Made by a program: the position numbers and the translations under genes. Positions 37,401-49,400 of a stretch of 64,000 bases of DNA are shown piece after piece; the stretch's first letter is position 1, and every line of letters begins with the position of its first letter. A model generated the notes under the pieces. The model saw nothing but the letters and a program-made list of their open reading frames with translations, did not search any database and had not been told where the DNA came from. The DNA is taken from assembly GCF_000003815.2 (NCBI RefSeq), contig NC_049995.1, positions 8,937,802 to 9,001,801 on the forward strand, in the 5' to 3' direction. Origin of the DNA: Branchiostoma floridae. Taxonomy: Eukaryota; Chordata; Leptocardii; Amphioxiformes; Branchiostomatidae.

Positions 37401-40400
37401 CTTTATTTTTTACAAGACTTCAAGAGCAGTGACACTTGTATGTAAATATATACTGGTTATTCCCTATATTATACTGCTACCTGTAAGTCACTACCGGTAC
37501 TGTTTCTATACATCATCACTGTATTATTTATAAGTCATATCTTCAAGAGCAATGATTGCTGTATCTGAATATTCACTGAATGGTGGTTATTCCTTACATA
37601 TGTAGCATAGTGCCAAGTCACTGATTACGTCTTCTTTTTTATAGAATATAACGTAAGTGGCGAATGACCTGGAAATGACTTGGCAATGTTTTCATATACT
37701 AGTAATATATGTAATACCTTAGTTGAGTACAAGTCTGTGGACAAAATACATTGGAGTACCTGATTTGACCAAACTTAATCATGTACATTAAACTGATGAA
37801 AACAAACCATTGTTTTGTTGTGCATTCTGGCTGAGCTCTCTTAGTTTTAATACCTTGTGCTGTGCTGTATTTCTAAAACCGTAAGAAACCCTTCTTCAGT
37901 TCTTTCTCACATTCTTGCCAAAAAAGAAAATATACAATTCAAGTCTGTTCTCCTTTACAATCATCAAGTCGTGAACAGAAATTGTAAAAGCTTAGAAATA
38001 TTTCCCTTAACAATTGTGAAAGTCACGAGCCAGCGGTCACTACAGAGGATGGTGCTCAGGCTATCCCCGTGCCACAACCCCACGAAAGGTGTCGGGTGGC
38101 GCTAATTTGCATCGGCAGGCGTCATATCTTTAGGATCCCTTTGATCTGTCGGTGGGAGGAGCCAAGTATGAATGCGCAATTTATTAAAATGATGTTGTTT
38201 TCCTATCTTCACACGGTTTTCTGTCAAAATGGCGGGAGTGACACCGAGAAAGGAATGTGAGGAAATCGTTCTAGATGGAATCCCTCCTGATAAATGCGTT
38301 AACTGTGGCAGAAAGTTTGAAGGGGCGATGGGGCGAAACAAGAGGGACGTCTTTGGTACAGATTCGGTGCTGGAATCATCAGGTTTTACCCCAAAACTGG
38401 CCATAGAAAGCCTGACAGGCTTGGAAATCTCCAGGGTGTCACAACAACGTGCCGTTCATATCTGCGGCGACTGTTTTTCGCCAGTTAGGTCTTTCGGTGC
38501 CGCCCAGAAAAAGTCCAAGGAGACAACAAACAAGAAATCTTTTTAAAAAAGCTGTGCCTTGCCGCGTATTTTATGTTATTTTGGTAAGATAGACTAGATT
38601 CTACGCTTAAAAATCCCGAGTTCCAAATGTCGCCCCCTCCCCCCTCATTATCATAATTTATGTCAGATGAATTATTGGCACATTAAACAGGTTTTGTAAA
38701 ACTTTTTGACCCACAATGAATATGCATTATTTTTTATTACAAACTAAGTTCCTTCTGATGCAATTTGTGATATATATTTATATAAACATGGTGAGTTAAA
38801 GCGTAGATTTATTACGCTGGACCACATACAGTAACATGCGTCTAGAAGAGCGTTTTAATACTCGCCTGGAATGTACTATTGTCTAACTAAGCCATGAAAC
38901 TCGGCCGCGAGTAGCCGCGAGTGAGCGAGCGAGCGATTAGCCGCGAGCGAGCGTGGTCCAGTGGATTGGCTTGCCTCCCTAATGTTTGTGTACCCTTAGG
39001 GGTCAACTACATATGAGTATGGTCATTATATCGAATGGTCATTACTAATTTTGAACTGTCACCTTCCAGCAAAAAGAAGGGCCTTTGGAAGGGGCTTTGG
39101 AAGGGCTGGGTTAAAAGGTCCGTCCATTGATCCATGGAAAAAAGCTGGCGTAAAGCCTTGCCTGGCGGCAAGGCAAAAAATTCAAGGAAGCTGGAAAAGG
39201 AGGATTCCTGTGTCCACGCGTCAAGAGAGGACACAACGCCTCTCAAGTTTCTGCGAGCCCGACGGCCAAAAAGCCCAGAAAGTTGTTTTCGCCACAAACT
39301 TCGCCACGCAAAACAACCCAGAAGTCATCTGCTCAGCTCACGGGCGCGGGAACAGCCACAATCAAAGTGAGTAACGTTATCTGTGTCAAATATGTTTTCC
39401 AGTAATCGCAAAACTGTTGCAAAGGTCCTGTCAAGTTCTTCTAAACTTTTTGGTAATTGTCAGACTCATTCTGTACCAAGAAAATGTGTGTTTTGCTGTC
39501 GGAGGTTTTGTTCTTGTAGATTCATTTGGCGCGAAGGATAAAACATGTAAACGAAATCGTCATTTATCATTCCTATTGCTATGTTTAGATTGCTATTTCA
39601 AACTTGAAATTCTGTTTCTACGTCGATATTACCAGTTGAACTCACAGATAATGATATTAGGCGATTTTGACAACTACTGTATTATCGATAGTTCAACATT
39701 GAAATGCCTATAGATTTGCGGGTAGGGTGGCGACATTTTCATACCCAGTATGAATTAATGGGAATATCCCCTCGAAAACTAAAAACTCGGATCTGTAGCG
39801 ACTCGACTTGAATACAGTAGTGTGATAAGCTTATTTGTACGTCTTAACAGCATCTTACTGACACACGGTGGACTACACCACAGTAGTAGTATGCACGCTG
39901 CTCTTTGAGTTCAAGTGAAAGATCATCATATCTAACTTTTACTATACTATATATGTAGCATTGTTATCTTGTAAGGAAATGATGGTTGACAGAGTTAAGA
40001 TTCTGAGGAATCTTTTTAATTATATTGTTAATAATTGCAGTGTATGCAACTTGTTTTTTTTTGTTTTTGTTTCATGTTGATCTTTGAGTTTGGCAACAAG
40101 CTCCCTATGATTTCATTCCCAATGAAGTTATAGCTGCCTGGTTAGTTTAAGATGAATTTATATGTTGTGAGTATAAGTTATGATAGTTTTCTATATTTAT
40201 TGATCATGCAGGATTTCTAACTGTCCTTTTTTCTTCCAGGTTTCAATAGGGGGCAAAAATGACAGAAAGCTTGGACCACAGGTAGCAAACATCGTAAGAC
40301 CACTTCTCAAATCAAATTTTTCAACTGTGGCAAATACTGTATGTGGACATGAAAAAATCAGACCGTACATCATCCTCAACATCCTGTCTGATATCAACAA

Positions 40401-43400
40401 AGAGGCAAAAAACCTGTGTCAGACATCAAACCCATCCATCCTCCGGAGCTGTGACAGTGAATCACTGCCAAACATAAACACATCCAGCATAGCAGCAGAG
40501 ATACAGCAACGTGCACCACTCATTTCAAGAGTTTTGACAGTCATAGCAAACCCAGCCAACGAAACAGTCAAAACAAGAGTTACAAAATCATCAAACCTCA
40601 GTCCTAAGACCACAATCAAGCGGACAAAGAAGAGAAAGATCACACTCCTTGCAAGTAAAAAGAGGAGGATGAAGCAAGAGGGACGACGACGTCCTATGAT
40701 GGTCACAGCTGCTACCTGCCTGCTGTATGCCAGGAACAGAACAATGTCTGCCCTACAAGCCATTCAAGGACTGGGACTTTTCAAATGCCATGCTTCCAAA
40801 GTGCTGTATCAACGAATGAACACATGTGGTCTTTCTGTAAGTCACAAGAAGATCTTGCAGACTGTAGACAAATTGTCAGCACACTATGACAGGGAAGTGC
40901 TAGTATGGAAGAAAAGGTTAGAGAGAGGGGCTGACAGAAGTGAAGACACACGCATGAGGAGTGAAGGTGGAGGGAGAGAGGCCGACAGAAGTGAAGACAC
41001 ACACATGAGGAGTGAAGGTGGAGAGAGGGATGCCGACAGAAGTGAAGACGTACACATGAGGAGTGAAGGTGGAGAGAGGGAGGGCGACCGAAGTGAAGAC
41101 ACACACATGAGGAGTGAAGGTGGAGAGAGGGAGGGCGACAGAAGAGAAGACACACACATGAGGAGTGAAGGTGGAGAGAGGGAGGACGACAGAAGTAAGA
41201 CACACACATGAGGAGTGAAGGNNNNNNNNNNNNNNNNNNNNNNNNNNNNNNNNNNNNNNNNNNNNNNNNNNNNNNNNNNNNNNNNNNNNNNNNNNNNNNN
41301 NNNNNNNNNNNNNNNNNNNNNGAGAGGGAGGCCGACAGAAGTGAAGACACTCACTTGAGGAATAAAGTGGAGAGAGGGATGCCACCAGAAGTGAAGACGC
41401 ACACATGAGGAGTGAAGGTGGAGAGAGGGAGGCCGACAGAAGTGAAGACACACACATGAGGAGTGAAGGTGGAGAGAGGGAGGGCGACAGAAGTGAAGAC
41501 GTACACATGAGGAGTGAAGGTGGAGGGAGAGAAGGCGTCAGAAGTGAAGAGGTACACATGAGTGAAGCTGGAGGAAGAGTGGGCGGCAGAAGACAGGCAG
41601 GAAACAGCAGTGATGCTTTGCCTTTACACAAGAACAGTGGAGACAGCAGTGGCCCAGGTATTAGCTTCACCTTCGACAATGTAGACATATGCCAAAGGGT
41701 CCGCCATAAAACCTCCCAAAACAGCAACATTGATCACCATTTCGTACATGCGTATGCGTCCTTAGACCGGGTCAATGTACAAGACCTACCTGATGACCAA
41801 CCCATTGCCGATATACTGACTGTCCCCCTCCAAGAGTTTTTGCCAAGTAAGGAAGACCGCTCCTCCATGAGAGAGGATATGGTAACTATTGCCTCCAGAA
41901 AAGTGGTAGAGAACATGCCATTTTTCAATAAGTACTTCAAAGACTGTGTCACAGAACACATCCCACACATGTATTCTGAGCAGGCAAAACTAAAATCACA
42001 TGTTGTACCATTAGGAATCCTGGAGAAGAATGAAACCAAACATGAGGACATGATAGCCATATTAGAAGAGTATCAAAAGTATGTGCCACACGGGATGAAG
42101 CTTCCACTGGAAGGTGATGGCCTATCAAACATGCGAGGGGTGGAATCCCAGGATGCTAGAGCAGATGGGGCAACTGCAGCAGACAGGCTTGAGGGTCTTG
42201 AACTTGTAACAGCAGAGTGGCATGCACATGTGACAGCTTTGCAAGATGTTTACAATGCTTATTATGACCCTAGATCAGCCACAGAAAAGGGCACATTGTT
42301 TCAGCTGAGGAACAGGTTTGATCGAAGAAATGTTACAAAGTCAACCAAGGACTCTTTCAACCCAAATCGCGAGTTTCTGAACTTTGTTTCCTCAGGCTAC
42401 CTTATCCTGGCAGTGATGGAGAGCCTTGACATGTCAAACATGAAAGGGAGACCATCACTTGCCCCGAGAGGCATTGAAACAGACACACGAGAGAGAAGAA
42501 GCTCCTATTTGAGGACGGTCGTTGCCAAGGTGATTGACCAGCATATCCTGCCGACCTTTAACACACATGCCATTGTCAGCGACATCGAAACCAGACAGGC
42601 AGTGGGAGGTGCGGATGTGCCAGAAGGCAGAGTTCCCTGTGGTTTCCCTGGATGCCCAAAAAACTATGCCAGGGATGGTGTATGTTTGAGGAGACACCGG
42701 GAACAATGTGTGTGGAGCAGAGTAGAAGTACTTGGACAGGGAGGTGAGGAAGTCTTCGAGGAGAGAGATGGAGAAAACATGCCAAGTACTGACAACCAAA
42801 CTGAAGCACATACAGAAGATGTACAGATGTCAGAAAGTAGTAAGAAGGAAGACTTCAAATATAACTACAACTGCTCTGTGTTAAGGGAGGGGTTATTTGA
42901 CATGGTTAAGAAGGATTCAGTGAATGAAGGAGATGGCAGCAGAATACTCAGGAACTGGAAGTTTGACATGATTCAATATTACCAGAACAAGCATACACAC
43001 TACAAGGACTTGGCATTTAGATACATATCACAACACAAAGCACTGCTGACTCCCCGACTTTCTGCGTCAATCCTGCACAATAAAACAATCAATACACACG
43101 GGCTGCCTGGTAAGAACATTCCGAAAGACTTACACATGGAGTTCTTGAACAAGAAAGTGAAAGAAGGGCTCTCCAGACTAGGGCCGAACATGACCTCCAA
43201 GACAATAGCAAGAGAAGGGCGAAGCCTCAAGATACTTCAAGATGTACTTGACACATTCGACACAGATCTAGTGTCATACAGAGGCATAGGAAAGCACACA
43301 GTACCTAACATGCAGGAGGAAATCCACATGCTGGTTGAAGAGATGAAAACAGAGCAACCTTTTGTGGTCATTCCTGGAAGGCTATACCGTACTTTCCCTA

Positions 43401-46400
43401 CCTGCATGCAGTCAAGACATCACAACATCGACATGAAGAAGATGACTGCATGGATGATCGGACAGAAGGAAAAGCTGGGAAGGCGACAGCGTCTTGTATG
43501 AGAGTATAAGGTATCTGCATGTGTATTCCTAAGCGTTCTTGTCACTTGAAGACATGAAGAAGATGACTGCATGGATGATCGGACAGAAGGAAAAGCTGGG
43601 AAGGCGACAGCGTCTTGTATGAGAGTATAAGGTATCTGCATGTGTATTCCTAAGCGTTCTTGTCACTTGAAACCTGTCTCTACATCTTGTCACCCTCCTT
43701 GTAAAAAAACACAAATGAATCAGAAGTTTTACAGTTAAGCTGACAAACACTGCAACAAATAAGTTGCTGATTGTTTTTTTTTTTTTTCTCTTTAACTGGA
43801 TCAAGAGCCAACCAGGTAGTTTTGTTGTCTATAGACATACTGATGTGAACTGACAGAAGTACATTTCACTAGTACTGCAATTCATGGTATCAGATAAGGA
43901 TAGCATTGCATGAACAATATTTTCCAATTGCCTACTACTGCCCTGATATACAGTTTAAGGTACATGCATTTTATATAATCCTCTTTATCATTTTTACATA
44001 TCATTTTGTAGAATACAGCATGCCAGGCTCCCCAAAGGCATCACACTAGAAGCAGAGCAGCCAATGAGAGCTGGATCTATGATGGGCATCACAGAAGACC
44101 CTGGCAAGAACTGTTAGTAGTAGTAGGGGAGGTATAAAAACAAACAGGTCATCCCCCTTATGTTTTTTGCTCATTTTAGGGGGTGGGGGATGTATCTTTA
44201 AGGGTACATATTCCATGGATTGAGTCGACAAACACAGCTTATAACTTACAGGTGTCTTGACAAAGTCCTATCATCATGCTGGGACACATATACATAAGCA
44301 TTTGCGAGTCTCAAAGCAGATGTTTATTTGCCATGCATTTCTATCATATACACTACAGTCTGTATAATAGCTTGGTTAGTATACTGCATACCGACCGTAA
44401 CTCAGTACTTAGTCATAGTCAAGCATTAATTGAATATGATATCTGCAACATAGTCTGGTTTGTATACACGCATTGTGTGTACTCATACATTTTGTAAATA
44501 AGTTTGTAACTCAGTGCTTAGGCAAGTATTATCTGAATATAATCATAGTCTGCAAGATAGTCTGGTTTTTATACACGCATTGTGTGTACTCATACATTTT
44601 GTATATAAGTTTGTAACTCAGTGCTTAGGCAAGTATTATCTGAATACATGTATAATCATAGTCTGCAAGATAGTCTGGTTTGTATACACACATGTGTGTA
44701 TGTATAATCATAGTCTGCAAGATAGTCTGGTTTGTATACACGCATTGTGTGTACTCATAAATTTTGTATATAAGTTTGTAACTCAGTGCTTAGGGAGGCA
44801 TCAGCAGAATATATTATGGTCTGTAAGGCAGTTTGATCTGTATACAAATATGCATTCCTCTATACAGTCCTGAAATGTTTGTGAAGACCATATTGACTAC
44901 TTCATTCCACAACCCAATGTCTGTCATAATGTCTTCTCTTGTTAGGAAGGCGAAGGTAGCACAAGAATCAACAATTCTTTCAGTTGTAGCCAGACCAAAA
45001 TCCTGAGTAACTACATTAAAGTTGTACATAATGGGATGCATCTCCTCCAAGAAATCTCATCACTGTTTGTAGTGGTTCTCTTAACATGATATATAGCTGA
45101 TTTGTAGACGACGAATTGCTATAAATTTTAATAGTTCGTCTTAGAGTTCTGATGTAAGAGACTTGGTCCAGTGATTCATTCTAAGGTAATGTTGAAGAAT
45201 CTCCACTTAAGTCACAACAAGTCTCTTCTTGTGACAGACCCTCTGAAATATTTTGACAATTTTTTTTCTGCTACAAGCATCTATCCGAACTCCTTTTCAA
45301 TGTCATAACTTGAAGGTACAATTAGGCCGATTGGATGACTCTGAAACAGTAATTGTGTTGGAATCCATAACACAGTGATGACAGGATGTCTATCCTTATC
45401 TCCTCAGTAGCTGTGTGAGAGTCTTGACCCCGGTTCTGAACCCTCCGCCCCTGTGGAATACAAGAGGAGAACACTGGTGTAAGAAATATAGCATACTTTA
45501 CACATCTGAAGTATGGAGTTCGCTATGAAAACGGCCCACAATGTCATTTCAATCAAATTGTTATCGAAAGTGGCCATGCGTTTGGACACATGCACAATAC
45601 TGTAAGAGGACAACGCAGGTAAACACCTGCGTATTTTCTCTCGCGAAGTCAAGGGGAGAGAAACTTCATGACATGTCTCGGGCCATTTCATGCTCCCACA
45701 CTAAAAATCTCATGTAACTACAGAAAATCCCGTCAGCAAAACAATATACTAGTGACCTGTTTTACGTAAACCGTAACCAAACTCTACGTAGAGACACTGC
45801 TAAGACATAGCTCCCCTCCCCCTTTTCCGTGAGCGGCTGGCGTCCTTGTGTCACGAGCTACGTTAACGTTACAGCTTCAGCCTCCGCAATGGTAACTTGT
45901 TATAACATTCCCTTGAAACTAAATAAAATTTTGAATCATGCAAATTTTAAAATGATGCCATAAATATACCATACCAAGACATTATGCAGTGCTGTTCGTC
46001 CACGGCAACACCAACCACGCCCCGTTTGTCAGCTCTCGCCAAGATAATTTTCGAATTCAGAAATTGCCTCTGACCAAGGACAGAATGTCCTTGCCCTGAC
46101 GATGTGAAAACCAGGCTGTATTTCCACTCTCCTCGCTTGACATCAGCGTCTTTCTCGCCTAAGTTGTACTTGACCTTGAAACAGCAACAGCAACGGCGAA
46201 GCGTGACGCAGGGTTTCCCCAAGACATTGACAAGAGGGACCAAGTTACGTAAGGTTCTGTCTTGCCGTATCCAGTGGGCAAGCAGGCAAAAACGTCCTTT
46301 CTCCCCAGGACAAAATATATTACCGCCTTCTCCTGAGGTGGAGAGGCCAGCGCCGTCCAAAATCCGCACAAACGGACTCAGGAGGAGCCTAGGAGGAGCC

Positions 46401-49400
46401 GAAAGTCGAAGCCGAAAGCCGAAGCCCATATGGGGCGAGCCGCCATTTTTCCTCGAAATGAGTAAACAAACATGCGGGGAGTGGGCGGGATGATCACATT
46501 TCGCACCCGGGCTATCACCGCCCCCCTGTCTGGCCCGTGGCGCCAGCGGTGACAGCGTTAACAAGCTAGTTTCCATGGTAATAGGGGCTCGACTAGAATC
46601 CAGGCCCACCATTGGTGTTGAAACATTCCACAACGGTTCCCCCGGCTTATGGCAAGCGGCGCACAAACTCCGCGGGGAGGAGTCTACAAGCTCCGGATAG
46701 CGGAGTTTGCGTTACACAGACTACATACGGGAAATGTAGAAATGTTTGCAGTGGTTTTATGTTCACGATTTCTGTGAGGCAGTCTCACCACATTACACTA
46801 TAGTGTATGGCACTACCGCGAACTCAAAACCACTGCGAACACTCCACTTTCCCACTAACACGAAATTAATCCCCACAAGCTTAAATGCATTTACAGTAAA
46901 CCATTGTACATACAATTGTACCTGTAAATGTATGTTTTAGGCACACACAGAGACAGTTATAGGGCTGACGTCACAGTTGAGTTGCGCGGTAGAAGGCACA
47001 AAATGGGAAGACGATTTGGGTGTGACTTAAAATCCTTTAAAATCTTTTTCCTTGAAAATTTTGGCCCAACCTGGAGACTTTTGGGGATAGAAGGAACAGG
47101 CAAGGTCTGATCTTTTCCATTTTGGTCAAAATTTGCTCAGTTTAGCAGTTTTGGTGGGGCGTGGAAGGATTTTAGTTTTGTCATATTGGTGGTATCAGGA
47201 GAAAACTGGGGTCAAAGGTGAGGTTTCTTTCATAGAGCGGGGATTCCTAGGAGTTTGAGGTGGTTAACCCTCTGTTTTCTTTCGGTTTTTACAAAGATGA
47301 CCCTTGTGGCTGTCTGGTGGAGAAATTTTGTTAAGATTGAAATTGGGGTTAGTACTTTTCTGAAGCCTTGTTTTAGTGTATTTTAAAATGCCATCCTATG
47401 GAGTGGTCCAACAGTAATGTCAGCCCTAGTTGTGCAAAGGAATTACTTGATAGAGGCATGGTTACTTACCAGTTGTGCACCATGAGTTTTTGTACTGCCA
47501 GCAGTGCCTGGTACCGGACAGACTGGTCCTCATGGTGCATATGCTGCATCACTAACTGCTTCCCTCCTAGAGTCTCGATCAGGCTGAGTAAAGGGGAAAC
47601 ATACATCAATGATTTCAGCTGCCAACCATAGCCTTTTTTATGGATGTCTGGCAAAGGATATTCCTGTGTTTCACACTCTGATTAAGACTTCTTTGTTCAG
47701 TTTATTATTGATACTCGTGTTTGTATAGTTTATATCTAGCCAACAGCCATCCCTTGACTTGCTGAGGAAAATTTTGCCTATTCCATCCTCTGTGATAGAC
47801 AAAAATCGGCATGTAAAGATTTTAAAACAAATGCCATTGAACCAAGCAGAGGCTACAAGCAATATTTGCTCCTTAAAATGCAGGAAATAGCATTTCAGAG
47901 GGTCCAAAATTATCCAGGGTGGACACGCTTCCTAACCCCCAAGGATTGTCGTGCAGAGAGGATTTCCAAATTTTGAAATCGAGGGGATGGAAAAAGAATT
48001 CAGGCTGGCTAGAACACTGGTTTATATTGGTATCATTGCAATATGATGTTCAAAATACCTGATGCATTTCATTTTTATACTGTTAACCTGTATCACTTCA
48101 GCCAAAATCTTTCAAAAAGGAGAATCCCTACGTACCAACCAATTCTAATATTTTCAGGAACATCATAGGAAACATAGCGTTATCATATAGGCATATATAG
48201 GTAAAGGGATGTGACTCACTGTTTCCCGCGAGGAAGATGTCTAACGTACTCTCCGATGTCGTGTGAGGCCACCGCAAGGATCTGTGGGTCCTTTGATGTC
48301 TCCAACAGTCGAATCAAAATCCTAGAAATTTTTATCACTTGTTAGTACATTTGCCTGAAGAAGCCATTCATAGAGTAAAATTTCAGACATGCTATTTGTT
48401 CCTATGTAAGTTGTGTGTACATTTGTACATGTGTGTAAGTTACTGTGTAAACGTCATTAAACCATTGAAAGTTTGAGGACTGGTGCAATGGCTTGGGGGG
48501 GTCCTCTGGCTATCACAAAGACGTGAAATACATGACATTGTAGAGCTTTATCTACAAAGCACTTGAGAGTATGTCGAACACACATCACTTCCAAAGGACT
48601 AGCCCTCTACTACAGATTGCATGGCTCAAGGCATTAGAAATGGTGATAGGCACTGCCCCTATACATAAAGGTGTGAGAAATATTTAAACTAACAATCAGT
48701 AACATTCAAAATTGTACCCACTTCAAGAGTTCGTAGTTCTTCTCGTTCAGTCTGCCCGCGTTCTCTCTCCAGAACTTCTCCGACTTGTGAACCGGGCTCC
48801 ACTCCAGTCGCCCTGACCGCACCTCACTGGAGTACTCATCAAAGGAGCTGGAAGACAGAGATGGAAAACAACTTTTTTACTACTGTAAATGCAGAAATTT
48901 TAATGTTTGCGGTTTTCGCAGTGGCCACTTCTCCACGAACTTAAAACCACTGTGAACATTTTGACCATGGCAGCAAGAGACTACAGTGCATGGTGCTACC
49001 GCAAACTTAAAACCACTGCGAAAAGGCATTTTTCCCGCTACGGCGAAATTAAATCCCCGAGAACTTATTGCATTTACAGTATGCTCACAAGGAAGGTTAT
49101 GTTTAAGGTGCTGTTTGTGTGCATGTGTAAATGTTTTGCGCACATCTGTGTGTGTGTGTGTGTGTGTGTTTGCACACACGTGTTTGAGTGTGTTTATGTT
49201 TGTGCGAATGGGTGTGCTTGTGAATGTTAGTGTGTTTGTGTGTGTGCACGTGTGTTTGTGGACAGAATACTGTAAATGCATTTAAGTTCGCGGGGATTTA
49301 ATTTCGCGGTAGCGGGAAAATGGACTTTTCGCAGTGGTTTTAATTTCGCGCTAGCACCATGCACTGTAGTCTATTACTGTTATGGAAAAATATTCGCGGT

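Larger units (their letters stand above)
34674..46723. mobile_element. 12-kb RecQ-helicase + DUF6589-transposase DNA transposon
   Basis: 12,050 bp inserted in the last intron of ATP6V1H. The left end reads TAGCCTGGTTTAACCGC. The right end, read inward, is TAGTCTGTGTAACGCAAAC (matching TAG, CTG, TAAC with a small offset). A perfect 9-bp duplication CATACGGGA flanks both ends. Contents: helicase gene (34948-37288, +), transposase-like gene (38229-43501, +), a ~110-bp tandem repeat (44396-44800) and an inverted decayed helicase (about 44860-46446, -). The start codons of the two helicase copies lie 274 and 277 bp from the left and right ends, so the termini are organised alike though diverged. 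Its superfamily is uncertain: I recall a helicase-encoding lineage of Academ elements (AcademH) as the nearest described match. A 405-bp MITE at 56584-56988 has the same terminus and duplication length. Confidence 0.8.

Noticed and set aside
40781-41730. Minus-strand leucine/serine-rich frames opposite the transposase repeat
   Set aside because: They mirror the 51-bp coding repeat on the other strand. No independent start, domain or conservation.
45404-45691. Last exon of ATP6V1H at about 45.4 kb (a CAG followed by a frame ending LLRR)
   Set aside because: It does not encode the conserved EYLGKQL ending. The exon at 34426-34459 does, with a perfect acceptor and phase.
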